Shown here in pieces: positions 44,915-57,100 of a stretch of 64,000 bases of DNA. Position numbers and translations under genes: made by a program. The stretch comes from Tretioscincus oriximinensis (lineage: Eukaryota; Chordata; Lepidosauria; Squamata; Gymnophthalmidae): positions 319,872-383,871 of the forward strand of contig JAJVDF010000590.1 in assembly GCA_022410635.1 (NCBI GenBank), given 5' to 3'. The notes below the pieces were generated by a model. The model searched no databases, was not told the origin of the DNA, and saw nothing but the letters and a program-made list of their open reading frames with translations. Within the stretch, counting starts at the first letter, position 1. Each line of letters opens with the position of its first letter.

Positions 44915-45130
44915 CTGCAGATGGGATGGTGGGTTGTGAGCGATGCAGCGAGCTGGTTTTTCCAGCTCACATGGCGGAGGCTGCCTGAAAACCGCATTTC
45001 CCTCTATGTGCATCCTGAACAGATGAGATTGTGCGATGAGAGGGGAAGATAATGGCGGCAACCCACCAATTGCGACTCACAACGGCAAAGCAGTATGGGA
45101 GGTAAGATTACCTGACAGGAGGTAANATTC
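44915..45130. other. GC-raised block, possible old transposon
   Basis: GGTGGGTTGTGAGCGATGCA on the left and AACCCACCAATTGCGACTCA on the right are a loose inverted match. GATAATGGCGGC and CACATGGCGGAGGC are CpG-containing. Unclassified. Confidence 0.35.
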
Positions 45131-46190
45131 CCCACACGTGTAGATGGATGGGCACCTCCTTAAAGTCTGAAATAGCCGGGAAATCAATGAGAATTGTGAA
45201 ATGTTCAGAATAAAATGTGCATTTTAAGAACTGACCATGGCTCCTTACTTTTGCTTTGAGGAAATCCTGGCTACCAGATTTCTTCTTTATGCTACATTAT
45301 TTTTAATAAGGTAAGAATAAACTATGGAACACTAAATAGATTCCAATACTTCCCCCCACCCCCTGTTCCTTTGCTTTCTGCTTCCATTTCTGAGGTTATT
45401 TTTGTATCTCTTGAGCCATTAATATTTTCTCTACCACTGGCTTTACTAAACACCATGCCTCATAAAAAGGGATTTAAATCTTTACAGAGTAAATGAAATT
45501 CATTTCTTGTTCAGCTCCTCCTACCACCTAAGGTTTTCATTCTAAATGTCTGGTTACAACCAAATCATAAGCATAAAAGCAATTGAACAAATGAAACTAT
45601 GATGTAAGTGTAAAATATTAGTGTCCAGACACGCAAGATGTATGTAGATATTATGAAGCCTCCACAGCTGTAGCAGCCTGGAGCACATGCAGTGCCACAG
45701 GTTTAACAGGATCCATTACTAGTAAGGAGTTTTATTTGCTTAATAAATTACATTCAAAAGCACAATAGCCTAGGCAATAGCTGTAAAATTGCCAAAATTT
45801 GTCAGTGACTGCTTTCTGGTTATAAATAGTCAAATAATGTACAACTCATTAGATTTTTGATTCCCTGTGCAATTCTTTCTAACCATTACTCAGAAAACAT
45901 AAAAAGGAACTCTAGATGACATTTTATAGAGGTTATAAATTGCTATAAGGAGATGACATGGGATAAATCTGAAAGCAGGGTGAGGGCCACAGTAAAGCCA
46001 AGCATATAAATCAGAGTTAGTGCAATGTGTGGGCGTTCTGAAACAATCCCAAAATCACCAAGGTACAAATAGATAAGAATTGACTGCAGCAAATGAAAGT
46101 TTATTGTGGAGGTGAAAAGCTACTGATGAGTAACATTCTTAGCAACTGAAAGTGATTTACAAGTTTAATGATTATTAGATTGATCTGCCA
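45131..46190. other. No gene recognised; unique DNA
   Basis: No recognised repeat or exon. Confidence 0.5.
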
Positions 46191-46486
46191 GACATGGTCA
46201 GTCGCTAAGGAATCCATCTCTCATCTGGGAGATGGGGTTTCGAAGCCCTATGTCCGTCGTGGGGAGGGGTGAACACCTTCCATTAGCCTGTAGCTCTAGC
46301 CAACCAGCTATTCGAAAACATGTATTGGAAGAAACTGCAACTGACTGCAAGTAGATACATGGGAACCACCACAGCCTGATGGGGAAGATAGAATGTAAGC
46401 CTTCGGGCAAAAATACCCTTGTAAGCCACTTTGTGTCCNTTTGAAAGGTGAGAAAAGCAGGGTATAAAAACCCAGTTCTTCTTCTG
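46191..46486 (+). mobile_element. Sauria-type SINE
   Basis: Head GACATGGTCAGTCGCTAAGG (box A-like), box B GGGGTTTCGAAGCCC, body CTAGCCAACCAGCTATTCG, tail GTAAGCCACTTTGTG and GGTATAAAAACCCAG, ending TTCTTCTTC. Nearly complete, with a short tail microsatellite. Confidence 0.93.
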
Positions 46487-46847
46487 CACAAAAAATAGTA
46501 TAAAAAGTGCTATTCAAATGAACTTTGCCTAATCGTTTCTTAAAGCTATCAAGGCCTGTTGATATTATATGAAACTTGCCCATAATTAAAACATGCTAAA
46601 CACAGCAAACAAACACACAAAAAGACTTTGCTGATCTTCACAGCAATCCATATTGTCTAACAGGAGAGTGAAGCAGAGAATATCCAAAGGTAATATAATG
46701 CGAACTAAATCCCCCCAGGTTTTTTTTTTTTAGAACAAAGCAGATACAAACTTGTAGTGAAAAACTAATGCTGGTACCTCAGAAGTGTGGTTAGATGCTT
46801 CCAAAATGATGCTAAAATGTGAACTGATGCACATAAAACTATGATTT

Positions 46848-47052
46848 AGAGGGACTCTAGAGAGAGGCTGTTCCAGAGTGTGGGAAAACATCATAGAGAA
46901 GACCCTGCTATGTGTCCTTATCTCGGGTATCTCTGAAAAAGAAGGATTTACCAGAAGGCCTTCTTCTTGGGATCTTAGTGCACAAATGTGTCAATATGGG
47001 AGAAGGTGCTCCTTCAGATATCCAGACCCCAAGCCGTTTAGGGGTTTGTATG
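46848..47052. mobile_element. Unclassified squamate dispersed repeat, left part
   Basis: AGAGGCTGTTCCAGAGTGTG, AAGACCCTGCTATGTGTCC, CAATATGGGAGAAGGTGCTC and CCAAGCCGTTTAGGGG are phrases of a dispersed repeat common in reptile DNA. It is interrupted by a SINE at 47053 and resumes at 47426. LINE-derived origin is likely but unproven. Confidence 0.6.
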
Positions 47053-47425
47053 TGAAGAGGAAGAGGAAGAAGAAGAGGAAGAAGAATAAGAGGAAGAAGA
47101 GGAAGAAGAAGAATAAGAGGAAGAGGAGGAAGAGGAGGAGGAAGAAGAAGAAGGTTCTTATACCCCACTTTTCTCATCTTTCAAAGGGACACAAAGCGGC
47201 TTACAAGGGTATTTTGTCCGAAGGCTCACATTCTATCTTCCCCACCATGCATCTACTTGCAGTCAGTTGCAATTTCTTGTACTTCTTGCTTTCAAATAGC
47301 TGGGTTGGCTAGAGCTACAGGTTAGTGGAAGGTGCTCACCCTGCCCCACTTCCGACACAGGGCTTCAAAACCCGATCTCCCAGATGAGAGATGGTTTCCT
47401 AAGCGACTGAGCCATCCGCGCCTGC
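47053..47425 (-). mobile_element. Sauria-type SINE, most complete copy
   Basis: Full head on minus: GCAGGCGCGGATGGCTCAGT (tRNA start and box A) with box B near 47370. The body lacks a short segment around 47245 relative to the other copies. The tail is an unusually long (GAA/GGA)n tract (47053-47150), which gives long K/R-rich frames that are not genes. Confidence 0.94.
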
Positions 47426-47505
47426 AAACACCTTGAATTGGGTTTGATAGCGAATAGGCAGCCAGGACTAACATGATGCACATTTGACCAGAGTCTCCTA
47501 GTAGA
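47426..47505. mobile_element. Unclassified squamate dispersed repeat, right part
   Basis: ACACCTTGAATTGGGTTTG and AGCGAATAGGCAGCCAGGAC continue the repeat interrupted at 47052. Confidence 0.55.
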
Positions 47506-48640
47506 AAACTTATTTTTTTAGTGACGTTTATGTAAATGCTTTTCTCAAGCATTTTTGAAACACTGGAGACCTCTTTGCACCACAACTATGGTAGAACTTC
47601 AAGACAACTAGCCCTATCAGCAAGGTGATAATGCAAATGCATGGAAATTATTTGAAATGTAGCATTGCTCAGCAATACTCAGCACTTAAAAATAGTTTGA
47701 TCTCTAAGTAAATCTGGCCTGAGAAAGCCTAGACAAAATTTGAGAGAAAAGTTGCATAATAAACTAAACCTTGGGGGATATTTACATCCTTTTGTTGGGA
47801 ACTTTCATTCTCCATCTGAGTTTTCTTAGATTTTACTTCTAATACGGTGCTTTGCAGAAAAGAAACTGTATCCAACTTTAGCTAGCCTAGAGAGAGAATG
47901 CATGCCAATAATTTTAAGTTTTTGGAGGAGAACCCCATTTCCTGTCACTCGTATTAGTTTTCCTTTTGGCATGTTCTACCACAAAGGAGAGTTAAATAGC
48001 AATAAAATAGACAATTACAGCAGAAATTATAATTCCTTACCTTCAGGAATTAACTATATGAACTGTGCGGTCTTTCCAACCCTATAGCCACTATGACTAA
48101 CTTATAAGAGATGAGTGCCAGCTGGCATTATTCAACAGTACATAGATTTGACAATAAAGAACATGATTTGCAAACATTTTATAGTGTTTTGCTTTACCTA
48201 GTGTGCATTGCTGTAGACTGTGGACATTCTGGAGTAAGCTTAGGAACACATCCCAGAGGAAAACAGAAACATTGGCAAAGAAGTCTGGNAGCCAAGTGTC
48301 AGGTCCAGAGGGAATGCCAGACTAATGCAGACACAGATGGAAAAATTAGGCACACAAACTTGCAAGCGTATTATAGAACTGTGGCAAAATTCCATTACTT
48401 ACTTAGGCACAATTTGTAATTTCTGGACAAGAGGCCAAGCCAAAAAGAAATTCCTTTATCCCACCCATCTTACAAGAGACTGAAACAACTAGTAACTAAT
48501 ATTAACAAGGAATTCAAAGCATCAAATTCATTGAAACACATTCAAAATGAAATAAAAATGAGTAAATACTTTTCTAAACACACTAAAACATTCAAAGTTC
48601 CTTATCATGGGTAATAAAAATGTATCTTAAAAAAGTTGTA
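47506..48640. other. No gene recognised; unique DNA
   Basis: No recognised repeat. A plus frame at 48111-48419 has no recognisable domain. Confidence 0.5.
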
Positions 48641-49250
48641 TTATGGGCCATCAGAGAGGAAATGACCGAAATGTCAGGTCTACAGGAAGTAAGCTTTGAA
48701 GAAACTGCTGCTTGTCAGTCTGAAAAGAAAATAGCAGAGCATTCAGTAATCTCTCATTCTTCTGTAAGGCTGCAGATGCATTGCTACTTAGCGCGCACAC
48801 GACTGCAAAGCCAAAGTCCATCGTTCCGATTGTGTTACCTTAAAAAGGGGCTTGGAAGTGCTGCAGCTTCACTCTAAATGCACACCACAGGTTTCTGCTC
48901 CGCAGTTCGTGGTGAAATTGTGTTGTCGCTGCTGCTTTTTGAAATTCANGCCACTTGTACATTGACAATNGAGATCAGACAACAAAAAACGAGTGAGAGG
49001 TCGGGGCTGGGGGCTCTTTTGTTTGGCATTCCCTCCAGTCTCAGCAGCTTCCCTCCATTCTCTGGAAAAACAGGTTGTTCCAGCTACTGCAGCCCAGTGA
49101 AAGAGATTCATTGAGCACTCTCAGCTCACAGCAATTGGGTCATTAACGTGGAATGAATGCTCAGGGAATACTCAGATAAAATTAAGGCCTCACTTTGCTT
49201 TCATTTTGGAACGATAAAATCCATTTTCCATTCCCTTTTAAAGTTCTAAT
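48641..49250. promoter_or_regulatory. Candidate regulatory or conserved element
   Basis: A repeat-free stretch with raised GC and several CpGs (TAGCGCGCACACGACTGC, CCGCAGTTCGTGGTG, GAGTGAGAGGTCGGGG). It includes CAATTGGGTCATTAACGTGG and GAATGAATGCTCAGGGAATA. Frames overlap on both strands with no domain. The composition stands out from 47.5-48.6 and 49.3-50 kb. Function is unproven. Confidence 0.3.
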
Positions 49251-50163
49251 GGGAATACAGCTTAAGATATTTCATCAATAAGAGGTAACACAATTTTTTT
49301 AGCTTACACAGGATACAGGTTAAAAAGTGCTAACAGTGAAATACAGATTTCACAAAAATAATTTACCTCAGTTGTACCCAGATGGCTGCCTTTTGTAGCA
49401 CTATTTTTATAACACAAAACTTGTACTTTTTGTGTGACCATCTGCACACAAAAAATGTCCCTCTTCCCCATGAAGCCCTGTTGTAACACCTAGCTTGTGA
49501 ATGGCTGATCTCCACTCCTGTTCCAACTATCTGTTGGCTTTAGTCAAGAAAGATCTGCTGTGATGCTTCTCATGATTAAGTAGCTTTGATTCCTAGTTGA
49601 TGGTGCTTCCATATTGTGCAGTTTTCTANGTGGATTTGTCATTGCCTCTTTTAACTGCTTCCTTAATTAATTTATCCTATATGGAAGCACATTGTTACAC
49701 ATTAGCTTACATAATGACACTCGCAGGACAGATGAATACCAATTCATTTAGGAATGAATGATGCATTTTAGGAATTTGCTAAAACACTTCTAGAGTGTTT
49801 ATCACTATTCCCATGCAGAAAGTGCAGAATAGTGAGCTCCCTAAAATGGATCAATAAGCCGGTCCAAACAGGGCCATAATTTCAAAATCCATATCCAGAA
49901 AGCTCTATTGAACTGCTAGTTTTAGTCACTTCTGACTGAATGTGAAGGATTAACTATGATGAGGGAGCCAGANGTATAACAACGGCTAATTTAATTTCAT
50001 GTAGATGTGTGCTTACTAAATGGTAGTAGTGCTTATCAGGGACATGACATCACCATTTAATAACTTTAAGTACTTCAATTGTAGTAAATATGTAATTGAT
50101 CTAAAAAAAAATGAGCTGACTTTTATCTGAGTAAGATAGCAGATAGTTGGAAGGCAAAAAACC
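49251..50163. other. No gene recognised; unique DNA
   Basis: No recognised repeat or exon. Confidence 0.5.
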
Positions 50164-50242
50164 CAGGTTGTCCAATCCATTGGAATTGAATTCAGAATTT
50201 ATATCCAATTCTGAATTCAATTCCTATGGATTGGGCAACCTG
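50164..50242. other. 36-bp near-perfect hairpin
   Basis: Left arm 50164-50199 (CAGGTTGTCCAATCC...) pairs with 50207-50242 at 34 of 36 positions around the 7-base loop TATATCC. It could be a miniature transposon or a hairpin RNA precursor. No flanking duplication could be fixed. Confidence 0.8.
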
Positions 50243-53012
50243 TGATCTTCTATTATTGCTCCCAACAACTCTGGCTTCAATCAGATATGGCAAGAGTCCA
50301 ATATTAACATCTACAGGTTCACAAGTTAGCAATCTGGCAGCAAACACTGTCATAATTCACATAACTACTTCTTGTTGAATAGCACCAAATACCTCCTATT
50401 TGACTGCATAGAGAGTTTGATAGGCACCTTGATGCAGTTTCCTTGGCAGAGATACAGGTTTATTGCTGCCTATTTCTCCAGGGAGAAGCAACATTTTGCC
50501 TTTTAGGCTATTTTTTAGGTGCGTATTTTCTGTGTACATTCTCATATAATGATCTCAGAAGCTTGCTAACATAACAAAGAACAAGATGTTAATTGCATTT
50601 CCACCAGCAAAAATATTTTTCTATTTTCTCTACACTAATGTTTCATCTTTTATTTCAACAACCATGAAGACTCACTAGCTAAAAAGAACAAACCATAATT
50701 AAGTATTTGGGAATTTTCCTTTCCAATTACAGGAAACATCTAAGTGTCTCCGTTCCTCTATTTTAGGAATGTACCTTGGGCTCACTCTTTTCCCCTTTTG
50801 GCTTCAAGAGATAAAAGTTCAAAGCAGGATATCGTATGTCTTTGCCATCCTCATTTGGTGCCAGAATAAAAATGATTTTGTGGAACTGTAGACAAGAAAT
50901 GCGATAGATTTAAAGATATCTTTTTATGTATATATTTAGATGCAAGAGTATAGTATGCAAAGAAGCAGGAGGAGTTGGTTTCCATACCCCACGTTTCTCA
51001 ACCTAAAGGGAAACAGTGCNGTTCACATAAATTTATGTTCTTCTCTTCACAACAGACACATTTGCTATGACCCTCTTTCTGTATGTAGGACATTTTAAAA
51101 TAATTTATGAATAAAGTATCATTAGAATATCATGAAGGTAAAGTAATTGAAATCTATGTTTAGAGGTACAGTCACGTAAGATAAACATGAAAGATAAGAA
51201 AATTCNAAAATTGGGGAACTGAAGAAAAATGCAGTTTCACAAGTGACCCCACTACCAACCCTGCTCCAAAATAAGTTTTACACAGACTAGGGGCAACTGG
51301 GACTCTGTGAGAAACTAAAAGAAGAAACTACTCACATTCCACACATTTTGAGATCTACAAACTGTGAAACGATCACCTATGGATAAGCCAACTTTTTTAA
51401 AAGGTGATGATAATTGCTTGACAAGCAATTGTTTTCTAGCAGCTTATATTATGAAAACAATGGTCAAGACATTTAAAAGAAAGAGAAGTAGGAATGTTAG
51501 AAATCACAGACTATAGTAACTCTGTTTATAAAAGGAGATTCAGTTATGGGGAACTGATCAGTATTTTACTCTTGCAGAGTCGTGGAGAATTACCCCCAAA
51601 AGCTTGTTCTATATGCACATCTGTTTCCAGGGTGATGTTGGTATGCAAACTATTGTCCATTGGAAGTATGTTGTGGTAATGCTTGCCAGGGTTAAAGACT
51701 AGGTCAATTTGATCAAGGAGCTAAATTTAGCTCCTGTACATTTTCCTGAAAAAAAGAAAGAAAAAAGATCAGAAGCTCTTTGTTTTCTTTGAAATCCTTT
51801 GCTTCTGTTTCTTTCCATTACAAAACCACTCATAAACCTCTTACAGCTTTGAAAAAGTAACTGTATTTAATATCTGTGTGAAGCAGGGAACCTGTGGATA
51901 ACTAAATAGAGCAGTATGAACCCCATGTGATTTACCAGTAGAATTCAATTAATATTATAGTCAGCATTGCTATTTTTAGAAATNCATACCATCGTCAATT
52001 ATTTTTGTTAATTTGTCAATTTAAATAGTAGGTAATAGTAGACAACAACTAATACTGATGATGATGATACAAACTGAATTCTTGATTAAGAAGTTTGGCA
52101 TTTTGGACTTGGATAAATAAAAAGAATAGAATTGATTGCTTTTCCTTTTCTTGATAACTATGGTAACTTTTTCCATTCCATCACAGATTCTGGATGCAAT
52201 CAGATATATTTAAACAAGTGGCCTTTGGATGAATTTGAGTCTAAAATGATATTTTTTTCCTGGCTTGAAATTTCAGAAAAATCTCCTTCTGGCACTGGGG
52301 TTTCATAGCTTTGAGAAGTCAATCAGTGATTGGGACCTGTAGTAGTGGTAAGTAGGCTCCTGGTGTCCATATGAATAACTACGGTACTTGGAAGGTAGTT
52401 TTAATGCATCTGTGGAGAGGAACCTTTTTTATTAAATGAATATAGACTGCCTTGAAGACTGTTCAAATGTATGATGTAGCAGAAACATGACTATTGTATA
52501 TTTCTAGTTCTATATATACCAGTCTTTAAAGCTATGCCAGTTTATTAAATTGCTTAAGTTATTTGAATTCCAATTATATGAGGATGTGCACCTTTCTCTT
52601 TTATTAAACACAATAAAAAATTAACAACAACAAAAATAATAAAACATAACCTATAGAACAAGACTATATATATATATGTAACAAAATTTAACAAACTTAT
52701 AGAGAGTGAAGCACCCTGAAATGGTGCTCCGCGAGAGAACTGATTAAAACTTTTAAAACTGTTTGAGGAATGAATGCAAGATAATTGAATTCAGCAAAAG
52801 CGAGTGAAACCTTATCTACAGTGGACTGAAGAATTGTAAAATAATTTAAATTATAAAATAATTTAATTGTCATTAATGTAAAACAATTATCATTCTATAT
52901 AAAATATATTAAATTGAACACAAATTTAACAAAAAAGAAACACTTAACATAACATATACTGTATATCCTATTATAACATCCTCAAGGTCAGTCACCATTA
53001 TTGTATTTTTTT
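50243..53012. other. Repeat-poor stretch, no gene recognised
   Basis: Mostly unique. It contains a SINE tail relic at 50965-51030, an AT run near 52663-52680, and GTGCTCCGCGAGAGAACTG near 52722, which resembles nothing I can name. Confidence 0.5.
50965..51030 (-). mobile_element. Sauria-type SINE tail fragment
   Basis: AAGCAGGAGGAGTTGGTTTC, CATACCCCACGTTTCTCAAC and a following AAAGGGAAACAGTG correspond to the inverse of the Bov-B-like tail. Strongly truncated. Confidence 0.65.
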
Positions 53013-53192
53013 AGAAGATCCTTAAAGATGCACCTCTTTTACTTGGCTTTTAGTTGAAAAAATGCCATTTTCTTTCCACCTTCAGATACTGTTTTCATAT
53101 TGTTTTAATATTTTCATTTTGTATTGTTTTTACTGTTAGCTGCTATGAGATATTCAGATGTAGGGTGAGATATAAGTATAAGTAAATAAATA
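53013..53192 (+). mobile_element. L2 LINE 3' end fragment
   Basis: AAAGATGCACCTCTTTTACT, then TTTTACTGTTAGCTGC, TATGAGATATTCAGATGTAG, GGTGAGATATAAGTATAAG and TAAATAAAT. Same order as 40070-40235. Confidence 0.85.
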
Positions 53193-53277
53193 TCATGCAT
53201 AACATATCCCCCATACACACACGCAACACTGTTATCTAGAATTGGAAGACTAATGCTAGTTTCCTAATGATGTAGTT

Positions 53278-53335
53278 ATAGAATTATAGAGTTGGAAGGG
53301 ACCTCCAAGGTCATCGGGTCCAACCCTCTGCTCAA
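53278..53335 (-). mobile_element. CR1 3' terminal fragment
   Basis: TAGAATTATAGAGTTGGAAG, GGACCTCCAAGGTCATCGGG and CCAACCCTCTGCTCAA are the inverse of the last part of CR1. Confidence 0.85.
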
Positions 53336-53687
53336 AGCTTATTGTTCCCCATATTTTATATCATGGGCACAGCTATCCTAGGGCAAGCCAGGGAAGTACT
53401 CCAGGCCCTCCAGGGGGCGCTGGGGGCCTGGCTGTTTGTAAAATAAAATTTTTTACCTGTCCAAGGGCTCCAGAGAATCTAGTTACACCCATGTGTTGTA
53501 TTATATAATCTTTAATTGCATTCCATTTTTATTTCTTTTCTCTCTTATTGTCATTATCACTTTCCGTATTCCCTAAAATACTGTTCATGGTCTCAATAGT
53601 TTTCACTATATAGTAAAAAAAACTTTTNGTTTTTTTCCATTTGCTTGAGTCCTTCAGTCCATAAACTATAACTAATATTGCTGATGT

Positions 53688-54130
53688 TAGCAAAGGAGCT
53701 AGTAGCACTTTGAGACTAACTTGAGAAAAGTGGGTGGCATAAGCTTTCGTAGACACGTCTACTTCTTCAGATGCTGAGGGACTAATGTCAGAGTCAAGTA
53801 TTTATAGAAAACTGTGTATGGGGGATGACAAAGCATATGCAAAAGTGATAAGGTGATGAATTGCAGGGTAGAAAAACAGGTAAATAGCAGAAACTAATCC
53901 TCTCATGTGAAAAAGTCCCTGGGGCAACAAGAGGCAATGTCTGGTAGTGAATCAATCAAATACTTAGCAGGTTTCATAAAAATGTATAATTGGCCAGGAA
54001 ACCATTATCTTTGTTAAGTCCTTTCTTGATGGCTTGGAACTTACGAATGTATTCAAGTTCTGCTGCTTCTCTTTCAAATCTTCCTTTGCTGTTTCTTTGT
54101 TCAAGGACTGATAATTGCTGATATTAGTTA
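53688..54130 (-). mobile_element. Longest Penelope-like fragment: coding end plus 3' region
   Basis: On minus, from 54123 downwards: a C-terminal coding piece, a stop at 53976-53974, about 200 bases of 3' region shared with 34.7 kb (CATACACAGTTTTCTATAAA, TGACATTAGTCCCTCAGCAT), and the terminal module CTGAAGAAGTAGACGTGTCT to AGCTCCTTTGC. This copy orients the family. The upstream limit is unclear; nothing recognisable extends past about 54130. Confidence 0.8.
53974..54123 (-). pseudogene. Penelope-like protein C-terminus (GIY-YIG end-like)
   Basis: The minus frame reads LEQRNSKGRFEREAAELEYI, then RKFQAIKKGLNKDNGF and LANYTFL followed by a stop. An E-x-x-x-I-R-x-F..GLN-K block resembles the last segment of the GIY-YIG endonuclease in Penelope-like elements (E..WI..L.T..P.GLN). 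Only about 48 codons precede this stop after an upstream stop, so it is a relic. The domain assignment is from pattern memory, not a search. Confidence 0.5.
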
Positions 54131-57100
54131 TTGTTCTANTATATCTCTTTGTGCTTTTCCTATTCATGTATTTTTATAGCAATTTAAATCTGCCATTTCC
54201 TTTGTAACAGTTGAATTCACAGCATTATATTTATTTCCCTTTCTATGTTTTTTCAAAATTCTTGAACTTTTCCACATTCCTTTATCTGATGCACGAATGT
54301 ACTCCCTCTGTAAATTAATATCTAGTAAATGAAATTCTACTGCTATTGCCTACAATGTCTGAAAATATATGTATATGGAAAAGTCTTCTTGATGCTGACC
54401 ACAAGTGATACTCTACAACTGTGTCCATTTTTGCATCCATTGCAACACAGTAGCAATATTTTGCAAAAATATAAGGAGAGCTTGGAATTGCTCCAGGAGT
54501 TACCCTGGGACTGTAATAAAGAACTTTCTCTACTTTTTAAAATAAAAAAATAAATGGTTGAGATCAAAACAGGGACAGTGTTTGCAGTGCAAAGGAATTG
54601 CTGATGCAAGGAGATACAATAGGAGAAAGGCAGGGCAGAGTTGTTGACAATGGAGAACTCCCACATGATAAGAATTAGTGTAAGAGTGGACGGGAAAGTC
54701 TCTGGTACCTGCTCACAGAACTACGATTTTTCACCCTCCAAGATCGTATCCTTGTACATGAAAATGACTGAGCTGGTGAAATACTTCAGTTTTCAGATTA
54801 TCTAGTTTTTTGAAAGTCCTGAAGAAGAGAGTTCAGTCCAGGAAAACTGTGAAAGTAAAATTGTGGTGCAGGTTATGGAATCTGATGAAGACAAACTGAA
54901 GGGGGTCTAAATCAAAAAGTCTGACTGTGGCCTTTGAGAAGGTTCTTTTTAAAGAGAAACTAATTATAATTTGACTTTGTTCCAACTTTGAGATTTTATA
55001 CAGGAAAAAAGAAACTTTTAGTCCAGAATTACTTGTTAGGATAAGAAGCCAAGTTTGCCTCAAAGCCATCAAAGAGGAACCTATTTCATTGAGTAACTTC
55101 ATTTGGAAATAATTCCTTCCCATCTCTGCCAAGGACACATATAGCTGGTGAGAAACCTCACAAATTGCAAGCTAGATGAATTAAAAACACACACATCTGA
55201 ATAAGTCCCATGGTAAGATTTATTTGGCAGGTTTCTAGGTGCGCAAAACAGAATAAAAATGCAAACAGTACAATACCATAACCAACAAGTCTCCCATTTG
55301 GTTGCATATTTCCCTAAGTCAAGTGTTAAGGCCACATAAAGAAGGAAGTCTTCAACTTTTGAAGACCATTAGCAGTGTTGAGTGAAATCANTGAGAAGTT
55401 TTTCACACTAGCCTTTCAGAATACTTACACAAAAGACGGGAAATTGTTGGCGCCACTCAGCCTCTGCTAAGGTCACCCTACATCTGAACATATGAAACGT
55501 TATGCCATGAGAAGGAATGAATTAGAGTAGAATGGAGGAAAGACTGAGCCCCTGGCAAATTAATCATCAGGTCAGGAGATTCATGATGGGTTTAACGGCC
55601 AATGGCTCTTGTGAAGTAGACTCTTATGAAAGGAAAAGGCAGAAAAATAGCATTAGAGACATTAAATGTCCCCCCACCGCTTCTCGAGCAAGGAAAGCTC
55701 ATCTTGGAATGTCAGGATAAAACATGAGTGCTGCAGTTGTACTCAGAGACAAGTAGGAGTGATTCACTTTTTCATGGCACAAGTGGAGGAGAAGGTGCAA
55801 TAAAATGTTTTACAAGGTGAGATGTATACCCTGAAAGGAGTGCAAGATTACAAAGCCCTTTCTGTCCTTCTACTTTTTTTCATTCCCAAAGGGACGAGAA
55901 AAGATTCTAATTAAACTGTAAATAACTTAAAATAAAGAGAGACATATGCTTAGGCTCATGACAGACCATCTTTATGAAAAAGACTGAACACATTTTTGTT
56001 GACTTGTTTTCCTAAGAGAAAAGTTCAAGCCAAAATGACCCAAAGCAAGTATATTGAAGTTGAAGAACTCTACTTGCCTGTAATCATCAGTCATACCTAA
56101 TTGCAATATTATATTAATCAGCAAACAAAAGGATACATAACTATCTGTTATGTATTTCTTGAAATGCATAATTCTAGATAAATTTTCTTTGAAATTTAAT
56201 TACAGTTTATAAGATGTTTTACTTCATAATGCACTTTCTGTATTAATTTATTTTCAAATAGTTCCAATAAAAATGTCCAACCCTAAAACTTGGCAACAGT
56301 TTTTTGCTGAGTTTTTTTAACACACTTTTAAAAATGAAACTTTAAAATGGTAAAACAAATCTGTGGTGGATAATAATTTGTCAAAGAGGGAAGGACAATA
56401 ATCTCAAGGTGCTGTGAAAAATATTTTAATTGTCAAATGTGTTTCAGTAGTGATACTTTTTCAAGAGCAGTCTGAGGTTAAAAACAATTATTTAAAACTG
56501 AACCATTAAATAAGGACATTTGCAAAATTTACATTTCAAAATCATTAATTTATTCTGAAATTAGTGTGAATTTAAGAACAGAGGTAAGTATATATTAATG
56601 AGATTCAAAAACCATTTTTTTCGCCTTTGGGCAGAAGTAAGATAACGTCAGTAGCGTTAATCTGTGATCGATTCAAAAAACTGTACCATACTAGTTATCT
56701 TTGGGTGCTTTTGTTTGAGGTTCACTGACAATGAACTACACAAAATGTAGGACATTCAAAAACCTAAATGAAAGCAAATAGCTTTTAAATAAATAATAGA
56801 TTTATTAAAAATCATGTTATTGTACAAAAGATATCTAAAGACATGTAGAACACAGAAAGGCTATAATATAGCATTCAGACTTGTGTAGGTTATATGAAAA
56901 ACCAGGGACTTTAAGGGTTATGATTAGGATTCATAAAGGAATACAACCATAATGAGGCCCTTTCCATAGCTACCTTCTGTGTTCTAGGCAAAATGAAATG
57001 CCTGTCCCAGAAGGAGCAATCTGTGTATTTTGGATGTATGACGCCCTTGTGCAGTCCATTTTGGGTCACTGTCCACAGTTCACTCTCTGAGCATCAAACA

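Noticed and set aside
46878..47312. 144-codon plus-strand frame with a long lysine-arginine stretch
   Set aside because: It reads through the purine-rich tail of a SINE and its antisense body; not a gene.
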